Shown here piece after piece: positions 34,893 through 43,252 of a stretch of DNA of 64,000 nt (within the stretch, counting starts at the first letter, position 1; each line of letters opens with the position of its first letter). The notes under the pieces were generated by a model. The model was not told the DNA's origin. It did not search any database and saw only the letters and a program-made list of their open reading frames with translations. Made by a program: the position numbers and the translations under genes. The DNA is taken from positions 1-64,000 of the forward strand of contig NZ_JBOEGM010000022.1 in assembly GCF_050633425.1 (NCBI RefSeq). Reading direction: 5' to 3'. The DNA comes from Pelagimonas sp050633425. Its GTDB lineage: Bacteria; Pseudomonadota; Alphaproteobacteria; Rhodobacterales; Rhodobacteraceae.

Positions 34893-35915
34893 ATGGGCTA
34901 TAGGGTCGTCGTCGTTGGTGCCACAGGCAATGTGGGCCGCGAAATGCTGAACATCCTCGCCGAACGGGAATTCCCCGTCGACGAAATCGCAGTACTGGCA
35001 TCGCGCCGGTCGCTGGGGACAGAGGTGACATTTGGCGAGACGACGTTGAAAACCAAGGACCTGGCCACGTTTGACTTTACCGGATGGGACATAGCTTTGT
35101 TTGCTGTGGGCTCAGAAGCCACCAAAGAATTTGCGCCCATCGCGGCGTCTCAGGGCTGTGTCGTGATCGATAACAGCTCGCTTTATCGCTATGATCCCGA
35201 CGTGCCGTTGATTGTACCTGAGTGCAATGCGGACGCCGTTATGGGCTATACCAAGAAAAACATCATCGCGAATCCCAACTGTTCGACGGCGCAGATGGTC
35301 GTGGCGCTCAAGCCGCTTCATGATCGGGCCAAGATCAAACGTGTTATTGTGTCGACATACCAATCTGTGTCCGGCTCGGGCAAGGAAGCGATGGAAGAAC
35401 TTTGGGAACAGACCAAGGCCGTTTACAACCCCGTAAACGAAGTCCCAGCCAAGGTTTACCCCAAAGAGATCGCCTTTAACGTCATTCCTCATATCGACGT
35501 TTTCATGGAAGACGGCTCGACCAAAGAAGAATGGAAAATGGTCGCCGAAACCAAGAAGATCATCGATACGTCGATCAAAGTCACCGCAACTTGCGTGCGG
35601 GTGCCTGTCTTTGTTGGGCATTCGGAATCGATCAATATCGAATTCGAAGAGTTTTTGGACGAAGACGAAGCGCGCGACATTCTGCGCGAAGCGCCTGGCA
35701 TTATGGTCATCGATAAGCGTGAAGATGGCGGTTATGTTACACCCAAAGAGTGCGTCGGCGATTTTGCCACATTTATCAGCCGGGTGCGTCAGGACAGCAC
35801 CATTGATAACGGTTTGAATTTGTGGTGCGTTTCGGACAACCTGCGCAAAGGGGCCGCATTGAATGCAGTCCAGATCGCAGAAGTTTTGGGGCAGAAAGCC
35901 TTGAAAAAAGGCTGA
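34893..35915 (+). CDS. asd: Aspartate-semialdehyde dehydrogenase
   Basis: This 340-residue enzyme reduces aspartyl phosphate to aspartate semialdehyde with NADPH, feeding lysine, methionine and threonine synthesis. The NADP loop VVVGATGNVGREML is at the N-terminus, the catalytic cysteine near residue 130 is in ANPNCSTAQM, and the substrate-binding region SYQSVSGSGKEAMEEL-like (VSTYQSVSGSGKEAMEEL) follows near 155. The ATG at 34893 has a strong AAGGAGG site; an earlier ATG at 34872 precedes it without one. A clear terminator follows the gene. Confidence 0.95.
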   Translation: MGYRVVVVGATGNVGREMLNILAEREFPVDEIAVLASRRSLGTEVTFGETTLKTKDLATFDFTGWDIALFAVGSEATKEFAPIAASQGCVVIDNSSLYRYDPDVPLIVPECNADAVMGYTKKNIIANPNCSTAQMVVALKPLHDRAKIKRVIVSTYQSVSGSGKEAMEELWEQTKAVYNPVNEVPAKVYPKEIAFNVIPHIDVFMEDGSTKEEWKMVAETKKIIDTSIKVTATCVRVPVFVGHSESINIEFEEFLDEDEARDILREAPGIMVIDKREDGGYVTPKECVGDFATFISRVRQDSTIDNGLNLWCVSDNLRKGAALNAVQIAEVLGQKALKKG

Positions 35916-35939
35916 TAACAGAACGTTTTCAGCTCGGGG

Positions 35940-35970
35940 CCGGTGGATGCATTCTACCGGCCTTTTTTGT
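35940..35970 (+). terminator. Rho-independent terminator after asd
   Basis: GGCCGGT (35940-35946) pairs with ACCGGCC (35958-35964) and is followed by TTTTTT. It lies 25 bases after the asd stop. Confidence 0.9.
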
Positions 35971-36510
35971 GACCTATTCCAACGGATAGGGCGGACTGTC
36001 CCAAAGGGATCTGTTTATATGCTCCGAGACACTGTGACAAAATCAAGGCGTAGGTTATAACAGTTTTACGGATTATGTGGCGCAAACGTGACCTAGGTCT
36101 CTCTCAACGGGTTGCGTCACCCACCGCGAAAGCGGAAACAAGCGGTTTTACGCGTCAGGCGGTTTTGGATGCTCTGATGTAGTTACAACGACTGCGGCCC
36201 ACTCTCTCCACTCTCTCCGAATTGGGCCGCAGTCGTTCTAGTCACCAGCCCCTCTCGACTGACCTTCAGTGTTTGGCGAACCGACCAAAACCCACAAAAA
36301 TTCAATTCAAAGTCTCTTTTTCGCCCAGAAGCGGGCGTAGCTTTTTCTGCAGATGACGTGAGATCATTGGTCGGGGCTGGCCCGGCAGAGGCAGAAAAGG
36401 AATGCAACAAGATGAAAAATTTGACGCATACAGCCCGTATTCGTAGGCTTCGGGCACTATGTTCGCTGGTTGGGCCGCGCAGTCACCGCCCCCAAAGACC
36501 TTTGCTTTTC
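35971..36510. other. Gene-poor region after asd
   Basis: No supported gene was found here. A 35-codon plus-strand frame (36075-36182) lacks a ribosome-binding site and is not called. The region holds the large inverted repeat listed at 36187-36237. AT content is slightly higher than in the flanking core genes. Confidence 0.45.
36187..36237. repeat. Perfect 15-bp inverted repeat with a tandem-repeat loop
   Basis: AACGACTGCGGCCCA (36187-36201) and TGGGCCGCAGTCGTT (36223-36237) are exact inverted copies. The 21-base loop is two near-copies of CTCTCTCCA/G. No T-run follows, so it is not a standard terminator. It could be an RNA stem, a protein-binding site or the residue of a mobile element. Confidence 0.6.
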
Positions 36511-37038
36511 TCAGCCACCACGCGTTGCAGATCGAAAGGCCTGTTCGCGAGTTAAAACTCCAACGTTGCCTTTGGCGGCCCCATCTAACATCGCATCATG
36601 TTGCCAGCGTTGAATTGCACGTGGAAACGGGCGGCCAAATTTGGCCGACAAGCCGAGCTCGGTCTGACCCAATCGGGACAGGCCGCATACGCGTTGGCGA
36701 GTCGCCGTTTCAAAAAGGTAAATTTCGCCATGTGCGTCACGAAGTGTGAACCCCAAGAGTTTCAACCGCCCCTGGAGTTCTGGCCAGGTTCTGGCATCTT
36801 CGAAATGTGTCGCGAGCTTTTCCTTAAGGTCAGATATTGAAACAGGATCAATCCCCTGCGGTTCACAGGAGTGATGCGCTTGCAAAGTTTGGGCGATGGC
36901 TTGCTCCAAAGGGAGATCCCGATGCAGCAGAGCATCCCATACCTGTTGTGGCAGCGAGAGGGTGATTGAACGCTCTTCCATATCCTGATCGTGCCGTGTG
37001 GAAGTTAACATCGCGTTATTGATGATGTGACTTGCCAT
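36511..37038 (-). CDS. Hypothetical protein with RHH-like start and a domain shared with the next gene
   Basis: This product of about 175 residues has an N-terminal part reading MEERSITLSLPQQVWDAL, like a ribbon-helix-helix or short helical DNA-binding segment. Its later part (WPELQGRLKLLGFTLRDAHG, then FETATRQRVCGLSRLG and KFGRPFP) is shared with the divergent 104-residue protein. I chose the ATG at 37038, preceded by AGGG; ATGs at 37098 and 36981 are alternatives. Similar segments occur in Rhodobacterales plasmid and accessory proteins, some annotated as relaxase-like, but I claim no function. Confidence 0.6.
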   Translation of the reverse strand: MASHIINNAMLTSTRHDQDMEERSITLSLPQQVWDALLHRDLPLEQAIAQTLQAHHSCEPQGIDPVSISDLKEKLATHFEDARTWPELQGRLKLLGFTLRDAHGEIYLFETATRQRVCGLSRLGQTELGLSAKFGRPFPRAIQRWQHDAMLDGAAKGNVGVLTREQAFRSATRGG

Positions 37039-37103
37039 CTGGCCAGCCCTATTTTTGCCAAACTCTCTTGCCAGTCTGAGAAGGTAGGCAAGGAGCATTC
37101 AGC

Positions 37104-37418
37104 ATGACTTATCAAAAAGACACACCAAAAAGCTGGGCTCAGGCGACCAATGGTTTGCCGGGGCCAATTGATTGTGAAACTCAAGCGTTGTTGCGTTTGT
37201 TTTTGGGGCCAATACTTGAAACGGCTTCGGATTGGGATGAAATGTCATCCCGTTTGACGGATAAGGGGTATGGGTTGACCATCCGCGAAGGCCGTTTGGT
37301 AATATTAAACGAGCAAGGCACAGCAATTTGCACGGGCCGCGGACTTGGTGTCCCATTGGCTGACATTACCAATCGTATCGGACGCCCAACTCTTTCAGAG
37401 CATCCCGGAGCCCAATAG
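37104..37418 (+). CDS. Small hypothetical protein sharing a domain with the divergent neighbour
   Basis: This 104-residue protein starts at an ATG with a good AAGGAG site. Residues 42-98 (WDEMSSRLTDKGYGLTIREG, RLVILNEQGTAICTGRGLG, ITNRIGRPT) match in order the C-terminal domain of the 36511-37038 product: Trp, RL, GF/GY, LR/TIR, a C-x-G-x-x-LG turn and F/IGRP. The two genes are divergent, with starts about 65 bases apart, and look like products of an old duplication. No signal peptide or membrane helix. Function unknown. Confidence 0.65.
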   Translation: MTYQKDTPKSWAQATNGLPGPIDCETQALLRLFLGPILETASDWDEMSSRLTDKGYGLTIREGRLVILNEQGTAICTGRGLGVPLADITNRIGRPTLSEHPGAQ

Positions 37419-37429
37419 GTCGATCTGCG

Positions 37430-37960
37430 CTATTTGCGGTTTTCACCGTCCGGCGCAAAAGACCTTGCCCGCTCCATGAGCGACTGAGCCAATAAAAACG
37501 TTGGTATGACGTGGCGGCTTCCGTGGTCTTGCGCGAGAGCATAGCCTGCGTATTCAACCATTTCCGATGCCGCTTCGAATGCGACTGACGCTCTTGATGA
37601 TCCGATAGTGTGGTCAAAAAGAGATTTTAAAACAAGAACCTGGTTCGAAATTTCGTCGTTACGGCACGGATATTCGGATGGCTGCGGCTGCGTTGGCGAC
37701 AAGGGCGCGTACAGATCGTTCGCGTCACGCAATTGCCCCGATCCATCTGGGGCATGTTGATCTTCACAAACATCGTGACGCCAAGTTTCGATATGGTCAA
37801 CGAGCTCTGCGACCTCGGCAGACGTGTTTTCAGCCTCCAAAGCTTTCAATGCCAAAAGTGTCACTTCCGTCATCCGCAGGCACAAAGCCATATGCGATTT
37901 GGATGTTGAGCTGCCCACCGCATTTGGTTGGCCAGTTTGATATACCCTTTCCAGTTTCAT
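37430..37960 (-). CDS. Hypothetical helical protein
   Basis: This 176-residue protein appears largely alpha-helical (ALCLRMTEVTLLALKALEAE; VAELVDHIETWRHDV; AFEAASEMVEYAGYALAQ), with a proline-rich, flexible middle (SPTQPQPSEYP). No signal peptide or membrane segment. The ATG at 37960 follows a purine-rich GAGAGAGTGAG stretch; a GTG at 37969 is less likely. It converges with the 104-residue gene, ending 12 bases from it. I recognise no family. This and the two preceding genes look accessory compared with the metabolic genes on both sides. Confidence 0.6.
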   Translation of the reverse strand: MKLERVYQTGQPNAVGSSTSKSHMALCLRMTEVTLLALKALEAENTSAEVAELVDHIETWRHDVCEDQHAPDGSGQLRDANDLYAPLSPTQPQPSEYPCRNDEISNQVLVLKSLFDHTIGSSRASVAFEAASEMVEYAGYALAQDHGSRHVIPTFLLAQSLMERARSFAPDGENRK

Positions 37961-38287
37961 AGAACTCACTCTCTCTGCAACAAAAATACGCGCAATTTTC
38001 CGCCGGTGCGGGAAGGAGAAAGTACTTTAACATCGTTGGGTTGTTTTGTTGTTACGTTTTCTTAGGTGACGTGGAGTGAAGTAGATTGCAAAGGGCGTTC
38101 GCCTTGAACGCCGCTCTATCCAAGTCACCAGAAAAGAATGCAAATTTGCCGAGCTAAATCGATTTGGAAAGGTGTTAACCTTTTTCACAATTTGATCTAA
38201 CGCCGGTCGAACCTAGAAAAATTGGTCTGTAGAGGCAAAAATCGTAGGCCAATGACGTGCAATGGCCAACTGATTCGCAGGTTTCAA
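37961..38287. other. Intergenic region, nothing recognised
   Basis: About 330 AT-rich bases between two minus-strand genes. They presumably hold the promoter of the helical hypothetical gene and the 3' end of the carbonic anhydrase transcript. No frame, repeat or clear terminator was seen. Confidence 0.5.
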
Positions 38288-38935
38288 TTATAGGGTGATG
38301 AATTTCCCCGTTTTCGGGTCAAATCCTTCTAGGCCACCTTCGCCAATGTCGGTCCATAGCCCATGTAGTGACAATTGTTTGCTTTCGACAGCGGATTGCA
38401 CAAATGGAAATGTCATCAGATTTCTGAGGGAGACGATCACAGATTCCTTCTCCAAGGCGCGTGCTTGATCTTCAGCGGACACGTCTTTGATCTGTTCATA
38501 ACCGGGGCGTAGAATGTCCATCCAGCGACCAACAAATGACGTGGTCTCTTCGAGCTCAGGTGCCCGACCGCTACACATGTCCAAACAGCCCTGAACGCCA
38601 CCGCATTGTGAATGTCCTAAAACAATGACATGCGCGACTTTTAGAGCCGTGACAGCATATTCAACCGCTGCCGAGGTCCCGTGCTGGCTTCCATCTGGCT
38701 CATAAGGGGGGACAAGGTTGGCGATGTTGCGGTGGATAAAGAATTCGCCCTGATCTGCTCCAAAAATCGAGGTCACATGCACACGGGAATCACAGCAGCT
38801 GATCACCATGGCCCGAGGGCGCTGGCCTTCGGTGGCAAGGCGTCGATACCAAGCGCTGTTCTCTTCATACTTGGTGGCCTTCCAGCCCTTGTAACGCTGA
38901 ACCAGATACTCTGGCAAAAGGTGTACATGTTCCAT
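38288..38935 (-). CDS. Beta-class carbonic anhydrase
   Basis: This 215-residue zinc enzyme interconverts CO2 and bicarbonate. Zinc and catalytic motifs are CCDSRVHV near residue 50 (Cys and the Asp-Arg dyad) and HSQCGGVQG near 110 (His and Cys ligands). The start at 38935 has a GGAGG site and gives the normal family length; the frame continues upstream to 39181 but that part is low-complexity and not conserved in pattern. Divergent from the helical protein at 39094. Likely supplies bicarbonate for carboxylases; no carboxysome or transporter genes are adjacent. Confidence 0.93.
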   Translation of the reverse strand: MEHVHLLPEYLVQRYKGWKATKYEENSAWYRRLATEGQRPRAMVISCCDSRVHVTSIFGADQGEFFIHRNIANLVPPYEPDGSQHGTSAAVEYAVTALKVAHVIVLGHSQCGGVQGCLDMCSGRAPELEETTSFVGRWMDILRPGYEQIKDVSAEDQARALEKESVIVSLRNLMTFPFVQSAVESKQLSLHGLWTDIGEGGLEGFDPKTGKFITL

Positions 38936-39093
38936 CCGAACCTCCGCTAAAGAAAGTGTTCCGCCGTAACTAAAGAGGATTCGCGGGAAATTCGAGAGAA
39001 AAGACGCAGAAATAGACTTTTGCGTATAACCTTTTGAGAACCCCGTTCTGTCAGATTGTCCAAGCCGTGGGGGCAACAAGAATGGGGTGAGAT

Positions 39094-39474
39094 GTGAAAG
39101 AGGTAATGTACCTCGCGCCGGTGGAACGGCCGAGCATGGATGCTGATCAAATCGAAACGCTTTGCGCCGATTTGGGGCCACATGCGGCCGAAGACGTCAT
39201 TTGTCGCGCGATGGAAGAGCTGGCACAAAGATTGTGTGCCTTACAGGAAATGGCCGTGCATGGTCCGCGTGAGGATTTGCACAAGGGCCTAAGGGCGCTG
39301 AGCGCTATTGCCGATCAGATCGGTATGGTCGGGTTGTCCGATGTGGCACGCGATGTGATCAATTGCCTTGAGCTGGGCGATGTGGTTGCTGAGGCGGCGA
39401 CGTTGGCCCGGCTTGCACGGATCGGAGAGCGGTCCTTGACGGCAATGTGGGATCATAATGACCTGCTCGGGTAA
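39094..39474 (+). CDS. Small helical protein of unknown function
   Basis: This protein of up to 126 residues is all-helical in pattern: MDADQIETLCADLGPHAAEDVI, then ELAQRLCALQEMA, then LSAIADQIGMVGLSDVARDVI. It looks like a four-helix bundle of the histidine-phosphotransfer type. However, the usual HxLKGSA motif is not present, and LHKGLRALSAIADQIG is only a loose counterpart. The start is a GTG at 39094, or ATG at 39106. It is divergent from carbonic anhydrase. No firm function is proposed. Confidence 0.65.
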   Translation: MKEVMYLAPVERPSMDADQIETLCADLGPHAAEDVICRAMEELAQRLCALQEMAVHGPREDLHKGLRALSAIADQIGMVGLSDVARDVINCLELGDVVAEAATLARLARIGERSLTAMWDHNDLLG

Positions 39475-39559
39475 GGACTTGGCCACTCTATTGGGCTGAC
39501 CCCTTGCGGTTGGCCCTAGGAAAGTTAGGCTGGGGCGTGCTTTGATCAAGGGACGCCCT

Positions 39560-40945
39560 ATGCCACTTACTTTCGCTGCCGCTGACACAACGGCTTTACC
39601 GCTTTTTGTCGTCTCTTCTGACAACTTGGAAAACTGGCTGTCTGAACAGACAGACCCGATTCAGGCATGGATCCGGGCCAGTGGATTTTCGGCCGCGATT
39701 GGGTCCGCGATCATGCTGCCCGGTCCCGACGGTTTGCCGGTGGCCGCCGTTGCCGGATATGGCACCGAAGCTTCGCGCAAGCGGAGCCGATTTGTATTGG
39801 CCGGTGCTGTGTCAAAATTGGCTCCGGGGGCCTATCGTTTGCAAGACGGCGTCCCTGAGGATGAACTGCAAACCGAAACGCTAGGCTGGTTGCTCGAGAG
39901 CTATCGGTTTGAAAAGTATCGCACACAATCGGCAAAACCGCGCGATCTTATTGCCCCAGAGGGCATTGATTCGGCACAAATCGAAGCCTTGGCCAAGGCC
40001 GAAGCCCTGACCCGCGATCTGATCAATACAACCGCTGCCGATATGGGCCCCGAGGCACTAGAAGCTGCCGCCCGCGATTTGGCCGCCGAGTTCCAAGCCA
40101 AGATCGACGTGACTGTTGGCGATGATTTATTGTCTAAAAATCTGCCAATGATCCACGCGGTTGGACGCGCTGCGGACCAAGAACCGCGTCTGATCGACAT
40201 GCATTGGGGCACGTCCGGCCCGCGATTGACCTTGGTGGGCAAGGGGGTTTGTTTTGATACCGGGGGTCTTAATTTGAAGCCCGGTGCCTCTATGGGGCTG
40301 ATGAAAAAGGATATGGGGGGCGCAGCAAACGTGCTTGGCCTTGCTCATATGATTATGCAGGCCAGTTTGCCGATTCAGTTGCGCGTCTTGATCCCGGCGG
40401 TCGAAAACGCTGTTGCCGGCAACAGTTTCCGACCCGGCGACATTCTGACATCGCGCAAGGGGCTGACGGTCGAAATCAACAACACCGATGCCGAAGGGCG
40501 CCTTGTTTTGGCTGATGCTTTGGCACTGGCGGACGAGGAAACACCGGACTTGATCGTGTCGATGGCGACCCTCACAGGGGCCGCACGTGTGGCTGTTGGC
40601 CCGGATTTGGCCCCGTTCTATTGTGACGATGATACGCTGTCCGCCACCTTGTCGGCTCAGGGTGCGACGATGGCTGATCCGCTTTGGCGCATGCCGTTTT
40701 GGGACCCCTATGAGGCGATGATTGAGCCAGGCATTGCCGATCTCGACAATGCACCTGCCGGTGGATTTGCAGGGAGCATCACCGCGGCCTTATTCCTGCG
40801 TCGGTTTGTCGATCAAGCCCCAAGATACGCTCATTTTGACATTTACGGCTGGCAACCCAAGCCCGCGCCGGGCCGGAGCAAGGGTGGTTTGGGGCAAGGA
40901 AGCCGCGCGATTTTCGCGGCCCTTCCAACGGCATTGGGGCTGTGA
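39560..40945 (+). CDS. M17-family leucyl aminopeptidase
   Basis: This 461-residue cytoplasmic metallopeptidase removes N-terminal residues from peptides. The two-metal site is visible in GKGVCFDTGGLNLKPG, MKKDMGGAANVLGLAH and the family signature NTDAEGRLVLADAL near residue 310-323. The ATG at 39560 follows AAGGGA; the earlier in-frame start at 39542 has no site. The length is a little under E. coli PepA, as usual for the PepB/M17 members in alphaproteobacteria. Its stop overlaps the NlpC/P60 start (TGATG), so the two are co-translated, both being peptide-bond hydrolases. Confidence 0.92.
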   Translation: MPLTFAAADTTALPLFVVSSDNLENWLSEQTDPIQAWIRASGFSAAIGSAIMLPGPDGLPVAAVAGYGTEASRKRSRFVLAGAVSKLAPGAYRLQDGVPEDELQTETLGWLLESYRFEKYRTQSAKPRDLIAPEGIDSAQIEALAKAEALTRDLINTTAADMGPEALEAAARDLAAEFQAKIDVTVGDDLLSKNLPMIHAVGRAADQEPRLIDMHWGTSGPRLTLVGKGVCFDTGGLNLKPGASMGLMKKDMGGAANVLGLAHMIMQASLPIQLRVLIPAVENAVAGNSFRPGDILTSRKGLTVEINNTDAEGRLVLADALALADEETPDLIVSMATLTGAARVAVGPDLAPFYCDDDTLSATLSAQGATMADPLWRMPFWDPYEAMIEPGIADLDNAPAGGFAGSITAALFLRRFVDQAPRYAHFDIYGWQPKPAPGRSKGGLGQGSRAIFAALPTALGL

Positions 40946-41799
40946 TGGATCGTCGTCTAACCGCCAGCAACGGTCGTGTTGCGCATATGTCGCTGCACGG
41001 GCAGGTGACGGCCGACACCTTTTCCGAAGGTGAGCCGCACCGGATTCAGGCTGTGGTTTCCGACTTGATGGCCGAAAATGGTTCGCGCGAGCGTCAATTG
41101 TTGCGCGGCGAAGTGTTCGTGGTTTTGGACCGCGTTGGTGAAAAAGTCTTCGGATATTCCGAAAAAGACGGCTATGTCGGTTGGCTGGCCGCTACCGATT
41201 TTATCGGTGCGCCCAAGACAGCGCTGACCCACAAAGTGACCGCCGTGCGGAGCTATAGCAAAACGACGCCGGGCCTCAAAACCATGGGCAAAGTTGAGCA
41301 TTTGCCCTTTGGGGCGGCGGTCACGGTTCTTGATGAAACGGATGGGTGGGCAAAAATCGACTGTAGCAGGGGGTTGGCCCCGAAGGATGCCTTTGTACCT
41401 GCGGGACATCTTTCACCGATTGGAACCCGTGAACACGATCCTGTTGCAGTCGCCGAGAAGTTTATTGGCACGCCGTATCTCTGGGGGGGGAACTCTGCCT
41501 TTGGGATAGACTGTTCTGGTCTCGTGCAAACGGCGCTGCTTGCCTGCGGTATTCCCTGCCCCGGTGATAGCGATATGCAAGAAGCTGACCTTGGCGAAAC
41601 GCTTGTTCCCGGCAGTGAGGTCAAGCGCGGTGATTTGTTCTTTTGGAAAGGGCATGTTGCAATGGCTGTGGACAGTGCCAGGCTGATCCATGCGAATGCG
41701 TACAATATGGCAGTGGCCTATGAACCGATCCAGGATGCCATCGCGCGTATTCAATCTCAAGGCGACGGGCCGGTCACACGACACGCACGCTTGACCTAA
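40945..41799 (+). CDS. NlpC/P60-family peptidoglycan hydrolase with SH3-type domains
   Basis: This 284-residue cysteine peptidase probably cleaves within peptidoglycan stem peptides. Two SH3b-like regions occupy roughly residues 20-145. The NlpC/P60 domain follows with the catalytic cysteine in FGIDCSGLVQ near 190, the histidine in FFWKGHVAMAVD near 235 and a polar third residue in HANAYN. No signal peptide is evident, so it may act on recycled muropeptides inside the cell together with the co-translated aminopeptidase; that is inference. A GTG at 40942 is a possible alternative start. Confidence 0.9.
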   Translation: MDRRLTASNGRVAHMSLHGQVTADTFSEGEPHRIQAVVSDLMAENGSRERQLLRGEVFVVLDRVGEKVFGYSEKDGYVGWLAATDFIGAPKTALTHKVTAVRSYSKTTPGLKTMGKVEHLPFGAAVTVLDETDGWAKIDCSRGLAPKDAFVPAGHLSPIGTREHDPVAVAEKFIGTPYLWGGNSAFGIDCSGLVQTALLACGIPCPGDSDMQEADLGETLVPGSEVKRGDLFFWKGHVAMAVDSARLIHANAYNMAVAYEPIQDAIARIQSQGDGPVTRHARLT

Positions 41800-41904
41800 A
41801 GCCGTTTCCCAGTTTCTTCTGGCCCGAGCGACACCGGAGTGACGCCTTTGGTGGCGGGGCAGCGCCCCAACTCTGCACCCCCAACTCAGCATAAGGAAAT
41901 CATC

Positions 41905-42858
41905 ATGTCCGATCCGTTTTTCCATCCCATTTCAGGCTTTGATCTGCCGCGTTTTGCTGGGGTGCCAACCTTTATGCGTTTGCCTCACACCGCGCCAGAT
42001 CACCCACGTTTTGCGGATGTCGAGATCGGGATTGTCGGTGTGCCTTGGGATAGCGGCACGACGAACCGCCCCGGCCCTCGCCATGGCCCGAGGCAATTAC
42101 GTGATGCCTCAACCATGATCCGGGCCGAGCATCCCGTGTCAGGTTTGCGCCCGTTTGAAACGGTCAATTGTGCTGATCTGGGCGATGTGGGCCCAAATCC
42201 GGCGGATATTCAGGATAGTATGGCGCGGATCACGGCGTTCTATGACCAACTGAAGGTGCAAAACATTCGCCCTTTGACGGCTGGCGGGGATCACCTGACG
42301 TCGCTGCCAATCCTGCGGGCTTTGGCCAAGGATGCTCCGCTTGGGATGGTGCACTTTGATAGCCATACCGACCTGTTTCATTCGTATTTTGGTGGGACGA
42401 TGTACACGCATGGCACCCCGTTTCGACGCGCGGTGGAAGAGGGGCTGCTTGATCCCAAACGTGTGGTTCAGATTGGGATACGGGGCACGATGTATGATCG
42501 CGAAGATCGCGATTTTGCTGCTGCCAACGGAATTCGCATCATTCCGATTGAAGAGTTTTTTGCACGCGGTATTCCCGACGTGATGGCCGAAGCACGCGAT
42601 ATTGTCGGGCAAAATCAAACCTATGTCAGCTATGATATTGATTTTGTTGACCCGACATTTGCCCCAGGAACGGGAACCCCCGAAGTCGGCGGGCCCAACA
42701 GCTATCAGGCGTTGCAAGTCTGTCGCGAGCTTTATGGCCTGAACATTGTCGGGGCCGATATGGTCGAGGTCTCTCCGCCCTTTGACGAATCCGGGGGCAC
42801 CGCCTTTTTGGGTGTGTCGATCATGTTCGAGCTGCTCTGCGCGATGTTGTCGCGCTGA
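41905..42858 (+). CDS. speB: Agmatinase-type ureohydrolase
   Basis: This 317-residue ureohydrolase splits agmatine (or a related guanidino compound) into putrescine and urea using two Mn ions. Metal ligands are in TAGGDHLTSLPIL, MVHFDSHTDLFHSY and YVSYDIDFVDPTFAPG. The ATG at 41905 follows AAGGAAA; the frame upstream to 41839 lacks a site. The length is normal. Substrate specificity within the family (agmatine, guanidinobutyrate and so on) cannot be settled from sequence alone. It ends 12 bases from the end of the convergent DUF2794 gene. Confidence 0.87.
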   Translation: MSDPFFHPISGFDLPRFAGVPTFMRLPHTAPDHPRFADVEIGIVGVPWDSGTTNRPGPRHGPRQLRDASTMIRAEHPVSGLRPFETVNCADLGDVGPNPADIQDSMARITAFYDQLKVQNIRPLTAGGDHLTSLPILRALAKDAPLGMVHFDSHTDLFHSYFGGTMYTHGTPFRRAVEEGLLDPKRVVQIGIRGTMYDREDRDFAAANGIRIIPIEEFFARGIPDVMAEARDIVGQNQTYVSYDIDFVDPTFAPGTGTPEVGGPNSYQALQVCRELYGLNIVGADMVEVSPPFDESGGTAFLGVSIMFELLCAMLSR

Positions 42859-42870
42859 GCCCGTGGATGA

Positions 42871-43212
42871 TCATTTGACCGCGCGGATCAGTTTGCGTTC
42901 CAACACGCGTAGCACCGTGCGCAGATCGTGACCACGTTTCAAAACCTGCCCATCTTGGCCGAAAACGGCGTATTCCCCTTGCTTGTTGCGAAGCTTGGGG
43001 CGTTTTTCGATCCGGTACAGCGGGTTTTCCGCAGTGCGTTGAAACACGGCGAATACTGAAACGTCACGCAGGTTTGAAATGCCATAGTCGCGCCATTCAC
43101 CCGCCGCGACCATCCGGCCGTAAAGTGACATGATCACCCCAAGTTCGAGGCGTTGAAACGCGACGACCTCGTGTGATTTCGGGCCGCCGGGAAAAGGAGT
43201 TAGACTGTTCAT
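42871..43212 (-). CDS. DUF2794 family protein
   Basis: This 113-residue protein belongs to a family largely limited to alphaproteobacteria. The diagnostic central block is present: FQRLELGVIMSLYGRMVAAG, EWRDYGISNLRDVSVFAVF and PLYRIEKRPKLRNKQGEYAV, then RGHDLRTVLRVLERKL. It is basic and cytoplasmic, with unknown function. The ATG at 43212 is chosen because the longer frame to 43374 overlaps the paaX gene and adds residues of random look. Confidence 0.88.
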   Translation of the reverse strand: MNSLTPFPGGPKSHEVVAFQRLELGVIMSLYGRMVAAGEWRDYGISNLRDVSVFAVFQRTAENPLYRIEKRPKLRNKQGEYAVFGQDGQVLKRGHDLRTVLRVLERKLIRAVK

Positions 43213-43252
43213 AACTCTAAGGTTGCGCCGTTTTCTCTTAGGATCAAGTGAA

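Noticed and set aside
36075..36182. 35-codon ORF just before the large inverted repeat
   Set aside because: No ribosome-binding site, too short to judge, no recognisable feature.
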